Shown: positions 36,101 through 45,100 of the stretch, in pieces | How the letters are laid out: every line of letters starts with the position of its first letter | Position numbering within the stretch: the first letter of the stretch is position 1 | DNA from: Tetmemena sp. SeJ-2015 | Taxonomy: Eukaryota > Ciliophora > Spirotrichea > Sporadotrichida > Oxytrichidae | Assembly: GCA_027382625.1 (NCBI GenBank) | Contig: JAJKFJ010021168.1 | Coordinates: 1 to 64,000, forward strand | Length of the DNA: 64,000 nucleotides | Direction: 5' to 3' | The notes under the pieces: model-generated | Database searches by the model: none | Told to the model about the DNA's origin: nothing | The model's input: the letters and a program-made list of their open reading frames with translations, nothing else | Translations under genes and position numbers: made by a program

Positions 36101-38913
36101 ATAAAGGAAGGCAAAAAAGAGGCTCTTCTGCATGGTCTTTTGTCATTCTTCAAGCATTTCTTCGATCACTTCACACTTCCTCCCTATGATAAACTTCCAA
36201 GAGATCATTTCCTCGAGTGGAGATCATTCGTAAAGGATCTGCTTTCTACTTGTCTTAACATTTCTCAAGTCTGCAAGGGACTTATTTCCAACAATAGACA
36301 TATATAAATGGGAAGAAGCTTGAGATTTGCTTCTTAAATGATTGAATGGCCTAATGAGTGATGCTGAAGGCGTTGATGGAGCAATCGGAGAGATAAAGGT
36401 AGATTGTAGAGGACACCCCATTAAGATGGATGGAATGGGAGAAGGAGTAGAGTATGAGGACTATGAGAATCTTATTTTAGTTGGAGTGTGGCTAGCAATT
36501 AAAGAAGACGGACTTCTACTTTTCAACTTACTCAAGTGGTTGTTATCTTCTATATTAATGATTCCTTTTATATGGTTAGAATTCCCTCTTAATAGAGAAG
36601 ATGACACCAAGCTTTTAGTAGATTCAGACATCCATCAACTGCATGTTATAATATTTTTAACTGTGTGATAACTTCTTGGATATGCTTTTCAATTTCAAGC
36701 ACAGAGGAGCCATTGAGAAGGCAGCAGAAACTTTCTCCCTCTTTTGTCAAAAGCTACTTCAACTGAATCCCCACAATCATGCTCACATTGAATCAAACTT
36801 ATTATGCCTTTTTATTTGACTGCGCTTACTACAAATCACTGCCTGGAAATATGCTTGATAAGGCTCTTGAAAAGATCACAACAGAAAACCTAAGTACCAT
36901 CCTTAGAAGGTCTGCAGGTATCCCACCTACTATAATTGCTATCCTCAGAGCTGAGCCAATCTCAAGTGAGCCTGTCCTTCTCAACAAAACTTATTTTAGA
37001 TAAAAATAGAGATTGCTTTAACTTTAGACTTCTTGCTTGAACTAGCAAAGAGCTAGAGTGATAAAGAAGATTCAAAGATTCATGCTCTCAATATCATGAG
37101 GTTCATCTTCTAAGATTTACATAGGATAATAATTTCGGTTTCTTAAATAGAACTGTAATAAGTGCTGGTTTTGAAATTGATTATTATATCTGAGAATTTA
37201 AAAGAAAATAATTCACAAATACATGCTCATTCTTGTTGGATTACCTTTGAATACTAGTTTAAATTAATAATTTTCGTTATAAATATATTAAAATGTCAGC
37301 CGCTGATGCCAGCCTCCCCATCTCTCAAAAAAAAAAACGCGATTTTACAGAGTTGGCACGGGAGGTCGACCCAGCCGGTTTGGCCACGGTGGCTCCAGCC
37401 TCGGCAGCGGCACTCAGCCGCCACCCTCCACAGCACTCCAGCTTGCTGACGAGGGAGCTGTCGCTCCAAGGATCCTCGGCCATCTTTAGCTCTCACCTCG
37501 GCAAGTCCGAGAGACCTCACCCAAGGTCAGTGAGAGAGCCGAGTCGTCAGCAAGCTGGAGTGCTGTGGAGGGTGGCGGCTGAGTGCCGCCGCCGAGGCTG
37601 GAGCCACCGTGGCCAAACCGGCTGGGTCGACCTCCCGTGCCAACTCTGTAAAATCGCGTTTTTTTTTTGAGAGATGGGGAGGCTGGCATCAGCGGCTGAC
37701 ATTTTAATATATTTATAACGAAATTATTAATTTAAACTAGTATTCAAAGGTAATCCAACAAGAATGAGCATGTATTTGTGAATTATTTTCTTTTAAATTC
37801 TCAGATATAATTACATTCCTCAAATTTTACTTTACTTTACTTTTCTTTACATCTTCTAAGATGCAATGCTTCGTCATGATGTGCAGAGATATATCACTCC
37901 AGCTATGATCCTCGCCACAGAGTCATTCTCTTCTAATTCTTGGTCCATCAGAAACTCTGCTCTCATGGCTTTCACTGCCCTGACTAAACGTATTCTCAAC
38001 AATCTACATGTCTAAGATTAATTTGAATAAGAAATTACACCATTAAGTATTTGTAGATCAAGACCTCTCTAGAACTAAGGGTCTTTCAGTTTTCGATTTC
38101 TTATCTAAGTATGAGGAGCTTAGCGAATACTTCATCTCTAAACTAAAGGAAGGACTTGCCATAGAAGGCAGAAAAATCAAGAAAGAGGATAAAGATAAGC
38201 AAGACTTAGTAATCTATAGCATCCTTCTTTTGATATCGAGACTTATCCCTTCTTTCTAACTAGTTGAGTAAGCAGAGGACGAGGAAAGTAAATAGAATGA
38301 AGATAAGCAGAGACAGCAAATCAATAGATTTGAGAAGATAACTGAGTATGTTTAGCTCATAAAGACTTATGGAAGCAATGCCACTTATTTTGTGAGAAAG
38401 ATTAGCGCGCAAGCTCTGCTACCATTAGTAAGGTTCGATTCCTATATCGATGAGATTCAAGCTTGCTTCTCAACAATTTAGCAATCAGTCTAAGAAGGCT
38501 AAAAGAAGCTGAGATAGAATCAAGCGCATGGCCTATTCATTAGGCTTCACTATAGAAATGTTTAGTGAGAGTAATTTTATAATCACGTCTTTGAGTCTGC
38601 ATACTTCTAATATAGAGATATTGTCACTAAGCAACTTGGTCCAGGTCACTACGCTGACTTACCTACTCAAAGATCAAGAGAGGAAGAAACAATTGCTTCT
38701 CTGTTTGAGAACTTCGACTTCGTCTAATATTCGATGTGCGAGAAAGCTAGCTACTCAAGAATTAGCTTAGCCCTCTATGTGAAGGCACTTTGCAAAGTTG
38801 TACTTAAATTAGGAGACTAGAGCCCTCTCGGAAAGAGTCAAGAATTCTTGCAAAGATATAGAACACGATTCGAGCTTCTCTTAATTATATAAGTTGAAGG
38901 TTACCTTATTTGA
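33152..38913 (+). CDS. THADA/Trm732-like HEAT-repeat protein (DUF2428), interrupted by many IESs
   Basis: THADA/Trm732 partners the FtsJ-type methyltransferase that 2'-O-methylates position 32 of tRNAs. After IES removal the frame carries the family core: 'ILRRSAGIPPTIIAILRAEP', 'KIHALNIMRFIFQD', 'SFSSNSWSIRNSALMAFTAL', 'RKISAQALLPLVRFDSYIDE' and 'QNQAHGLFIRLHYRN'. About 1,150 codons are visible. IESs: 33525, 34129, 34399, 34450 (1,453 bp, containing a complete reverse-strand gene), 36337, 37104 (746 bp, containing a palindrome), 38017 and perhaps 38564. One 32-nt intron (GTGAAG..ATATAG, near 36046-36077) is also present. Frame changes at about 36,550-36,640, 36,815 and 37,010 remain unsolved. 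No ATG is seen at the 5' end (open after the TGA at 33149), so an earlier MDS or exon is missing. It ends at TGA 38911, rather early for the family. Confidence 0.85.
33525..33555 (+). other. 26-bp IES with pointer AGCTC
   Basis: AGCTC at 33525-33529 and 33551-33555. Excision joins 'HEHLLKL' to 'VMSENFKTGLDCIEII' in frame and removes a TGA. Confidence 0.85.
34129..34175 (+). other. 41-bp IES with pointer AGAATG
   Basis: AGAATG at 34129-34134 and 34170-34175. Excision joins 'STWTQVRM' to 'YSFEILCRFPDDYPLF', restoring the THADA frame. Confidence 0.85.
34399..34410 (+). other. 8-bp IES with pointer AGTA
   Basis: AGTA at 34399-34402 and 34407-34410. Removing 8 bp joins 'QKSDAQ' to 'QKQIYFLEQSGQQ', the phase needed for the next IES junction. 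A sequencing indel is an alternative explanation. Confidence 0.6.
34450..35910 (+). other. 1,453-bp IES with pointer TGAAGCTT, enclosing a complete gene on the other strand
   Basis: TGAAGCTT at 34450-34457 and 35903-35910. After the 8-bp IES upstream is removed, excision joins 'FLEQSGQQVEA' to 'SAMFFNLLFKKCLSHL' in frame within THADA. The interior carries the CID gene at 34708-35557 on the minus strand. Confidence 0.8.
34708..35557 (-). CDS. CID-domain protein, RPRD/Rtt103-like, nested inside a THADA IES
   Basis: CID (RPR) domains bind the phosphorylated C-terminal repeat of RNA polymerase II. ATG at 35557 ('MSSIKIKSFKQMQL'). The CID is seen in 'EVSQFIMTNAPHAP', 'IPKIAQKWATLALHVGKPKK' and the diagnostic helix 'VAFVYLANDLIKRSM'; then 'VIKVLKMWMQKSIFD' and a Gln/Glu-rich coiled-coil tail with 'KIKAEPIDNQ', the layout of RPRD1/CREPT. 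Two one-base frame changes (about 35505 and 35415) are needed in the N-terminal part. TGA is at 34708, possibly followed by another exon. The whole gene sits between two pointer-matched THADA segments and on the opposite strand, so developmental excision of the THADA IES and retention of this gene must be compatible, for example by processing both from different copies of the locus. Confidence 0.75.
36337..36357 (+). other. 16-bp IES with pointer AATGA
   Basis: AATGA at 36337-36341 and 36353-36357. Excision joins 'SLRFASQM' to 'SDAEGVDGAIGEIKV' and avoids a TGA. Confidence 0.8.
37104..37862 (+). other. 746-bp IES with 13-bp pointer, containing palindrome B
   Basis: CATCTTCTAAGAT at 37104-37116 and 37850-37862. 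Excision joins 'HALNIMRFIFQD' to 'AMLRHDVQRYITPAMILATE', a junction inside the most conserved part of THADA. This is the best-supported large IES in the window. Confidence 0.95.
37183..37811. repeat. Palindrome B: near-perfect 270/268-bp inverted arms with a 91-bp loop
   Basis: Arm 37183-37452 matches the reverse complement of 37544-37811 with three differences (one A in an A-run, one T, one A/G change). As in palindrome A, each arm is an AT-rich leader of about 110 bp, then an ATG (37293 on +) and a GC-rich open frame ('MSAADASLPISQKKKRDFT') pointing to the loop. The sequence is unrelated to palindrome A. Confidence 0.97.
38017..38046 (+). other. 25-bp IES with pointer ATTAA
   Basis: ATTAA at 38017-38021 and 38042-38046. 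Excision joins 'LNNLHVQDQ' to 'VFVDQDLSRTKGLSVFDF' in frame. Confidence 0.7.
38564..38572 (+). other. Possible 6-bp IES with pointer AGT, spanning an in-frame TGA
   Basis: AGT at 38564-38566 and 38570-38572. Removing 6 bp deletes a TGA within otherwise open THADA sequence ('LHYRNVQ' to 'QFYNHVFESAYF'). A single-base error is equally possible. Confidence 0.35.
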
Positions 38914-38992
38914 AACAAGTGAATAAATTGAAATGCACGATTTAAACAGCTCTTACAAATTTCTTGAGTTAAAATTATTAACAATCTAAGTA

Positions 38993-39536
38993 TGCTTCTA
39001 CAAAGGACCTTGCAAGTAATCTTGTATTCTCGCTCTATATCTCGAGCTTTGAGACGATAAGCTGCACAAGAATTAAAGCAGCAAGCTCTTAGGGAATGCC
39101 TCCAGCAGCTAAAACCACAAATTGGCCGGATGAGCTACCAGGCACGTATGTGTCATCTTGGCAGTAGCTATAATCGTATTTCGCAGATCAAGTTACTCTC
39201 AAGGGACCAGCTTAGACTTAGACAAGTCAGGGTAAGAACGTCTTCGTGCTTTTCTACTTCGCCTGGTGTCACTCCTGCCAAGAGGAGTATCCCATCTTCA
39301 GAGACTCTTGGAATAGTATCATCTCTCAGTTCCCCGACTAGGTTTCCTTTGTGAAGGTAGACTTGGATAAGTGTGGAGATTTGAGAAAGGTGTTCCAGGT
39401 TAACAGATCACCCACCTTCGCATATTTAGGAACAGGAGGCCCTGCAAAGACAATTTTCTTCAATAAGTACAACAAGAAATTAACTCTCGAAAATATGACC
39501 AATTTTATTAAATCTCAGATTGTTATAGGATCGTGA
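38993..39536 (+). CDS. Thioredoxin-like protein with CHSC active site, probably organelle-targeted
   Basis: A thioredoxin fold is indicated by 'NVFVLFYFAWCHSCQEEY', containing a WCxxC redox motif (Trp-Cys-His-Ser-Cys), then 'VSFVKVDLDKCGDLRKVFQV' and a Pro loop 'RSPTFAYLG' (the cis-Pro position). An N-terminal reading from ATG 38993 ('MLLQRTLQVILYSRSISRAL') is Arg/Ser-rich and amphipathic, like a mitochondrial presequence, but a one-base frame change near 39085 is needed to connect it; otherwise the frame starts at ATG 39095 ('MPPAAKTTNWPDELPG'). TGA at 39534. Redox function is inferred from the motif. It begins only about 80 bp after the THADA stop. Confidence 0.7.
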
Positions 39537-39647
39537 GCCAATTTTAGAGCGTAAATTTATTTAATAAGCTAAGTTATTTCAAGTTATCTCGAGTAAAGAG
39601 ATTATATAGACACTTTAATTGAAAATTATCCTTAATAAAAGATTTTA

Positions 39648-40151
39648 ATGGTTGAAAGCTAGGAGATAAAAGCTGAGCTAAATGAAGATCCCGTATGGGA
39701 TTTGACTTCAGAGAAGTTCAAAGGCATAATCGAGAGATAACTAAGGAATATTCCCTAATAGAGTGATAGAGAGGGAGATATTCAAGAATTGAAGGTATTA
39801 AATTGGAACACACTTTGCCAGAGGTACACAGATGGATTTCATGAAGAAACTTAGAAATGGGTGACTTGGGACCATCGCTTTCCTTACATAAAGTAGTAGC
39901 TTACTTAATTAGCCCTTAATATCTTCATAATATGTCTTCAAGAGATAGATATGCAAGATGAGTACAACGATTTCTTGGCAACTTAGGGCTATGAAGGTTA
40001 TATAGGCATGAAAATTGATGGCATCATGGGGATTATTCATCCTTATTTGAGAACAAGTGAAATTGAAGCAGTCACTCCTGTTGAAAAGAGATTGTTTGAA
40101 AACTCTAAACCCTACTTTAAAATTACCAACATTATTCTAAAGAATAAGAAT
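39648..40151 (+). other. Nocturnin-like MDS1
   Basis: ATG to the first pointer GAATAAGAAT (40142-40151), which recurs inverted at 40753-40762 as the start of MDS2. Confidence 0.95.
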
Positions 40152-40979
40152 AGCTATAAAGAAATAAAGTTAGAATCCATTAAGAATATTTCAAATCTTA
40201 CAATTTTCATATTGAGTTTAACCAAAACTATCTGATTGGACACTTTCTTCACAAATTTTAAAGCACTTTATGGTTGTAAACACTCATCTAAAAGCTAAAG
40301 CGGAATTCAGACCTCTAAGGATAAACCAGGCTAACTTTCTTATCGGAGACTTATCTTCTCTAAATTTGCCTAATGAGGAGTTCACTCATGCTCTTCTTAA
40401 AAATGAAGATCCAGGTGAAGAGCCAATTAGTATCATCAAAACCAAATTTTAGAGCGCTCTTGAAGAAGCTTTTGGAGATGAGAGGAAACATTTCACCACT
40501 TTCTACTTCAGAGAAAGAAATGATAAAATATGTATGAAGGACGAAGATCTTGACAAAAAGAGATGCTTGCATTTTATCAGTAAATCAGATCATATGGCAT
40601 TAGTTGTATTTTTCTAGATTTTATGATTAATTAGCAAATTTACACTATTCGATCACACTTTATTAAAAATGGATCTTCATTGAAGTCGCCTGCAAGAAGA
40701 GTGAACTTTATATTATTTTTTAATTGCTCTCCAATAGATAGCACAGCCCATGATTCTTATTCATTCATAAAATATTATGTCAAAGTCAAACTAAGTCAGC
40801 TACATATTACCTTAAGCAATTTCTTTTAAAATTTTCTTCACAAGAAGACGAAAAAGCACTTCAAAATCTATTAAGAAAAGAGAAAGAGAGGGTGGAAGCG
40901 TTCAGAGAACTATCGACTACATCTTTTATTAAGGCAAGTCTGTTATAAAACCAATTGCTTATCTAGATGTGCCTAAGGA
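39648..40979 (+). CDS. Nocturnin/CCR4-family (EEP) nuclease, scrambled gene of nine MDSs
   Basis: EEP-family enzymes of the CCR4/nocturnin/Angel type are Mg-dependent phosphodiesterases (deadenylases or NADP(H) phosphatase). Read straight, the locus breaks repeatedly. Joined by pointers in the order of the nine MDSs listed below, it gives ATG to TGA with exactly 981 nt (327 codons). The joined frame carries the family motifs in order: 'LNWNTLCQRY' (Asn), 'ICLQEID' (metal-binding Glu), 'MVVNTHLKAKAEF' (NTH), 'LLAGDFNEDP' (GDFN, created by MDS6 and MDS7), 'RTIDYIFY' (MDS8) and 'SKSDHMALV' (catalytic SDH, MDS9). The family assignment is firm; which branch (nocturnin, CCR4 or Angel) is not settled. 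There is no leucine-rich repeat domain, so yeast CCR4-type is less likely. Confidence 0.95.
40228..40254 (+). other. Nocturnin-like MDS3 (27 bp)
   Basis: From CTATCT (40228-40233, shared with MDS2) to TTTCTTCACAA (40244-40254, shared with MDS4). Encodes 'YLIGHFLHK'. Confidence 0.95.
40260..40349 (+). other. Nocturnin-like MDS5
   Basis: From AAAGCACTT (40260-40268, shared with MDS4) to GGAGA (40345-40349, shared with MDS6). Encodes the NTH motif. Only 5 bp separate it from MDS3. Confidence 0.95.
40402..40518 (+). other. Nocturnin-like MDS7
   Basis: From AATGAAGATCCA (40402-40413, shared with MDS6) to AGAGAAAGA (40510-40518, shared with MDS8). Encodes 'SALEEAFGDERKHFTTFYF'. Confidence 0.95.
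40537..40626 (+). other. Nocturnin-like MDS9 (3' end)
   Basis: From AAGGA (40537-40541, shared with MDS8) to the TGA at 40624-40626. Encodes the catalytic 'SDH' motif. Confidence 0.93.
40670..40732 (-). other. Nocturnin-like MDS6 (63 bp, inverted)
   Basis: On the minus strand, from GGAGA (plus 40728-40732) to AATGAAGATCCA (plus 40670-40681). Encodes 'GEQLKNNIKFTLLAGDFNED', the GDFN metal-site motif missing from the plus strand. Confidence 0.95.
40736..40762 (-). other. Nocturnin-like MDS2 (27 bp, inverted)
   Basis: On the minus strand, from GAATAAGAAT (plus 40753-40762) to CTATCT (plus 40736-40741). Encodes 'NKNHGLCYL'. Only 3 bp separate it from MDS6. Confidence 0.93.
40833..40861 (+). other. 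Nocturnin-like MDS4 (29 bp)
   Basis: From TTTCTTCACAA (40833-40843) to AAAGCACTT (40853-40861). Supplies 'HKKTKKHF' before the NTH motif. Confidence 0.95.
40879..40979 (+). other. Nocturnin-like MDS8
   Basis: From AGAGAAAGA (40879-40887) to AAGGA (40975-40979). Encodes 'GGSVQRTIDYIFYQGKSV', the family's IDYI motif. Beyond 40979 lies a decayed copy of MDS9 sequence. Confidence 0.95.
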
Positions 40980-41133
40980 TGAAACAATAAATCCAAATTA
41001 AGAGATGCTGGCCACATATCAACTAGCCCTCAGATCATATGCAAGAATTTGTCACAAATTATAGAAATTATTGTAAATCAATTTAAAAAATACTGAAAGA
41101 CTTATTAGTCAATTTAACTCGTTAGTTCTTCCT

Positions 41134-41987
41134 TCACTTCTTTAATAATTTCAGCTTAATTTTCTTATTTTTATCCTCCTTTCTTTTCTATTAAAGCTGT
41201 TAATTCATTTTAGAATGCTAGGACTTAATCTAATTCCTGCTTTGACTCCACCTTGGTTTTTATTTTTAGAAGAGTCTGTTAGAACACTTCTTCTTGTTCA
41301 TCATCTTCTTCTTCTTAGAAAATTAAAATAAGAACTGTAAAGAGTCTGCTAACAGCAATGAGCTTTCAACAGAGGCCTTACAATAAGTAGCAAATTGCTT
41401 AGGATTCTAGTTAAGGCAGTCAAAAGCTTGCTAGTTGAAGTGGTTCATTTATTCTCCATCTCTGCATTAGATCATATGTCGACTCAATTCTTTGTTTTCG
41501 TATAATATCCTCCATATGAACTAGATCAGCTCTAAAACGAACCCATCATGGACTTTTTAGCAAGATTTGTTTTGCAGTAAATAGGAGTAGTCTACAACTC
41601 CAGTATCAAAGTCGATTAAAGGATGGTAGATCTTATTCAGAAACTTCACTCTTGGAAACTAGAAAGGAAATTTCAGAGGAAAGATCACGATGAATTTGAA
41701 GATACCACCTTCATAATAGCCACTGCGTACAATTAGAATTCCATGAAACTCTATTAAAATAAGTGTAAGATCACAGATTCTTTTTACTCATTATAGGTCT
41801 GTCTGCTTAAGGAATTTCTGGCGTCAATAGCATTCCACTTGGCAATCCAATGCTAATCAGAGTCTTGCTAACAATATAATTAATTAAGCTCAAATGGCTT
41901 ACTATAGCTAACTTAGTAGTACTTCTCTTTAAATTAAGAAAGCCAGCTCTGAACTATTTGCTTCTTTGTCGAACAATTCTGATGCAT
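41134..41987 (-). CDS. E2-like (UBC-fold) protein, probably an inactive variant of AKTIP/FTS type
   Basis: From ATG 41987, after removal of a 38-bp IES (pointer GAGT), the frame shows a UBC fold: 'FHGILIVRSGYYEGGIFKF', 'IFPLKFPFQFPRVKFLNKIY' and 'HPLIDFDTGVVD'. The HPN tripeptide is HPL, and the catalytic-Cys position after the 'G-x-[IV]' step is occupied by Asp-Tyr ('TGVVDY'), so it lacks the usual active-site Cys. This and the 'YEGGIF' block fit the AKTIP/Fused-toes class, which acts in dynein adaptor (FHF) complexes; the exact orthology is inference. The C-terminal half is Lys/Gln-rich. TGA is at 41134. Confidence 0.8.
41748..41789 (-). other. 38-bp IES with pointer GAGT in the E2-like gene
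   Basis: GAGT on the minus strand (plus ACTC at 41786-41789 and 41748-41751). Excision joins 'SRQTYNE' to 'FHGILIVRSGYY' in frame. Confidence 0.8.
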
Positions 41988-42130
41988 GCCTTTTCTTTTG
42001 ATTCATTTTATATTTAAATTTAAATTTATTTGTTTTTTATCTGTTTTTAATGTTGAATCACATTCTAGAGATTTAGAAAGTTGAATGGAAATAATTAGCA
42101 GCTTTTTTATTTGAGCAAGCGTCTCTAGGT

Positions 42131-45100
42131 TCAAAGTCTGGAAGTTGAATTCTTCTTTAAAAATAAAAATGTCTTGCTGTCTGTTCTCTCATGTTTTGAG
42201 ACTAGTGAGTCCTTAGCTTTTGGACTGCTTCCATTTCTTCTGAGTGAGTTAAATTTCAAATCATGAACATCTTCATCCATGCTATTAGTGCCTACCTTAT
42301 ATAAATGTACAGTTTAAACTTCATCCTGAGTGGTTGGCTATCTTGATCGCCATCCATAATCTTGGCGTTGGTGTTCTATTCTCTGGCTGAATTCATTCCA
42401 TAAACTAGATCAGTCTTCAAAACTTCTACATCATTGAATTAATTAATAAAGATATATGCATTTGATTGTATCATTCTAGACTTGATTTCTGGCCTTTTGA
42501 TTCCTCATCAAGTAGGCATCTTAGCTATCAGTCTAGATTTAACTAGTATCTTCAAAAGGGTTTCTATTAGGTCTATTTCTAGGTGAATCATGCTGGCTGC
42601 CCATTACTTGCTCATACAAGCCGTTAGAAACATTTAAACAAAATATTCATCTAGGATAAAAAAGCAAGATTATATAAAGCTAAATTGCTCTTCCTGGAAT
42701 GGCTAGAACTGTTAATTTTCTTAATTGAGTCATAGAAATTTTTTACTGGCCCAAAGAGAGAATCCCTTCCTTAAACTAACTAGACCTGGTTCTCTCCTAT
42801 TTTAGAAGTGAAATTCAGGGCTTTGCTTTAAATAACATTCATGGGTGTTGTTTACAGTGGATTCTCAGGTCTGTTTTCTTAAGTCCCTTGTACGAAGCTC
42901 TGGGTCAAAATAATAAGAATCAATAAGGTCATATTCCTGACCCCACCGTTGAGGGAATTAGACTGCAGAGTCATTCTTCTTTTTAGCTTTTAAACTGAGT
43001 CATTAAATACCTCTCTATCTGATTTCTGAATAGTCATCTTCCTTTCTGCTTTTGCAACTATAAATATAAATGAATCTGCATTTATAAACTTTGTTCCTGT
43101 AAGTTCCTTCTTCTTTGTCGTTCATTTAGTCATCACTGTCACTACTGGAAATTTGAGGAGAACCGTTAGCTCCTCTCATGAATTCCTTAGCATTCTTCAG
43201 AAAATATTCTAGGTCAGTGTCATCGTGCTACTACCCAACTGCGTTTAAGTTGATCTCCTGTATCTAGCCTCTTTGATTGGCAACAAACACTCTTCCTTGT
43301 TCAAGACTGATCTCCGATTCTAAACACACTATGTTAACAAATATCAACTATGAATTACCAAATCTATAGAAGTGAATGAGCTTTGAGTACTCAACAGGTT
43401 TAAGTGGTTTGCGAAGGTTGTAAGTAGGAATCTTATTTACTATAATGCGGTTGTTGTTAATCTCGCCCAGTTGATATAAATTGCGTAAGTAGTTGTAGCT
43501 CACTTCATTATCGTGTGGGATGAAGAAGTGCCTCACTTTACCACTAATCCTGGACCAGATATCTGCTAGTCTCCCATCTAAGTGCACAAATACTATGTAG
43601 TTGTAGAAGATGAAGAGATTTATGATCAGCAGACCTAGCTATATGATGAAAGTCAAGAAGTAACCAACAAACCCAGATGAACTTGACTTGTTATAATAGT
43701 TGTACAGCTTAAAGAAATCGCCTTCCCAATCTTGAACTGCGAAGTCTATCACTGCGATCAGGAAAAAGTCAAAGATAGTGGCCAAAGAAAACCAGGCAAT
43801 CAGACGACAAAAAGATCGAGGGAAGCAGTAGATATACTTTTGAGATAGATAGCAAACCAAAATCATCAAGCACAGTATAATGGTGTTTGAAAACACTCCG
43901 ATTGTAATCACTGCCACTTCTTGACCAATATTCCAGAATGCGTAATCAATATAAAGCTTGTACCAACTTAACTTAACACTAATGACAGGACAGTTCATCG
44001 CTTTCAGCATCAGGTACTGACCTAGATAGTGAAAGGTCATTCTCAACCATATGACTATGAATGCTATCAGCGTTGTCTCTATGAAATTGAAGAAAGCTAG
44101 TTTTCCCAATCCTAAATCACTCAAGAGCTCGCCAGTAACATACTGCATTTTCCTCATCGTCAAATCTTGAGCTTCATATGTGCTTCTTAAATCGTAGGAA
44201 CTTTGATTTACCTTATACTTATACCTATGATAGTCAATTTTGTCATCATCTCCATAGTAAACCTTCACCTATTAAGCTGCATTCAATTTATTGCTAATTA
44301 AATTTACTGAGGCTCTTCATCATTATCAAATTCACTATCATCAGAATCTTCTTGATTCCCTTCCTTGACTGTTTTCTCCTTCTCCTTCTCTTTTTTCTCT
44401 TCCTCTTCTTGAATCATCTTAAGTTCCTTATCTTCTTCCAATTCTTGCCCTCTCGTCTTATGCTTGCTCTTTTTCTTCTCTTTCGAGATTGGAACCTTAA
44501 ATTCAATTTTCTAGTTGTACATTTAGAAATCGACAAGTTCGAATTTCTTCACCTCTATGTACAAGTTAGCAAGCCACTCATCAACATTTCTGATATACTT
44601 CTTCTCAATATCTTTGAATTTATTGCTAGTGAAATCTATAGCTCCATTTAGCAGCGGTATCTTAAATTTTCCTTCGTTAATTTGGAAATCTCCATTCACT
44701 AGAGGGAATGCGCCCCAAGCTGCGATGTAATCGTCGTGCTAGGTTTAAGAAGAGAGCCAAATAAGCTCAAAGATGAGCACATTAGAAGGTTGTAAATTCA
44801 TGTTTGGAGGTACGATGAAGTAAATTTTGTGGCCACCAAACTTCATTTCTTCAGAATCGTGCTCAGCTTCGAATTTTACAAGCTTTGTATGCTATTTACC
44901 AAAGTCAATCCACACTTTCTCCAATTCCTACTAGCTGTTGGGTTTTGAAAGCGAACCTCCTTGAGGCTTATAGAGAGAATATCTGGCAATCTTATCGAAG
45001 TCAGCTCTTCTTTTTGCCTCTTCATCCCCTTCTTCGATTTAATTATGAGGATTGTTTACACCAGCGAGGTGTTAAAATGAGTTCTTTTGACCATTTGAAT

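Noticed and set aside
37293..37670. 125-codon GC-rich ORF across palindrome B as a real gene
   Set aside because: It is a by-product of the inverted repeat (both strands give similar ORFs) and lies inside an excised IES. No family resemblance.
40361..40642. TAAATTTGC shared in inverted orientation between 40361-40369 and 40634-40642 as the MDS6-MDS7 pointer
   Set aside because: Gives the wrong frame. AATGAAGATCCA (12 bp) is longer, in phase, and completes the GDFN motif. The match is better seen as residual homology.
40537..41040. AAGAGATGCT and TCAGATCATATG, shared by MDS9 and the DNA after MDS8, as pointers
   Set aside because: Both would put MDS9 out of frame; AAGGA is in phase. Kept instead as evidence of a decayed duplicate.
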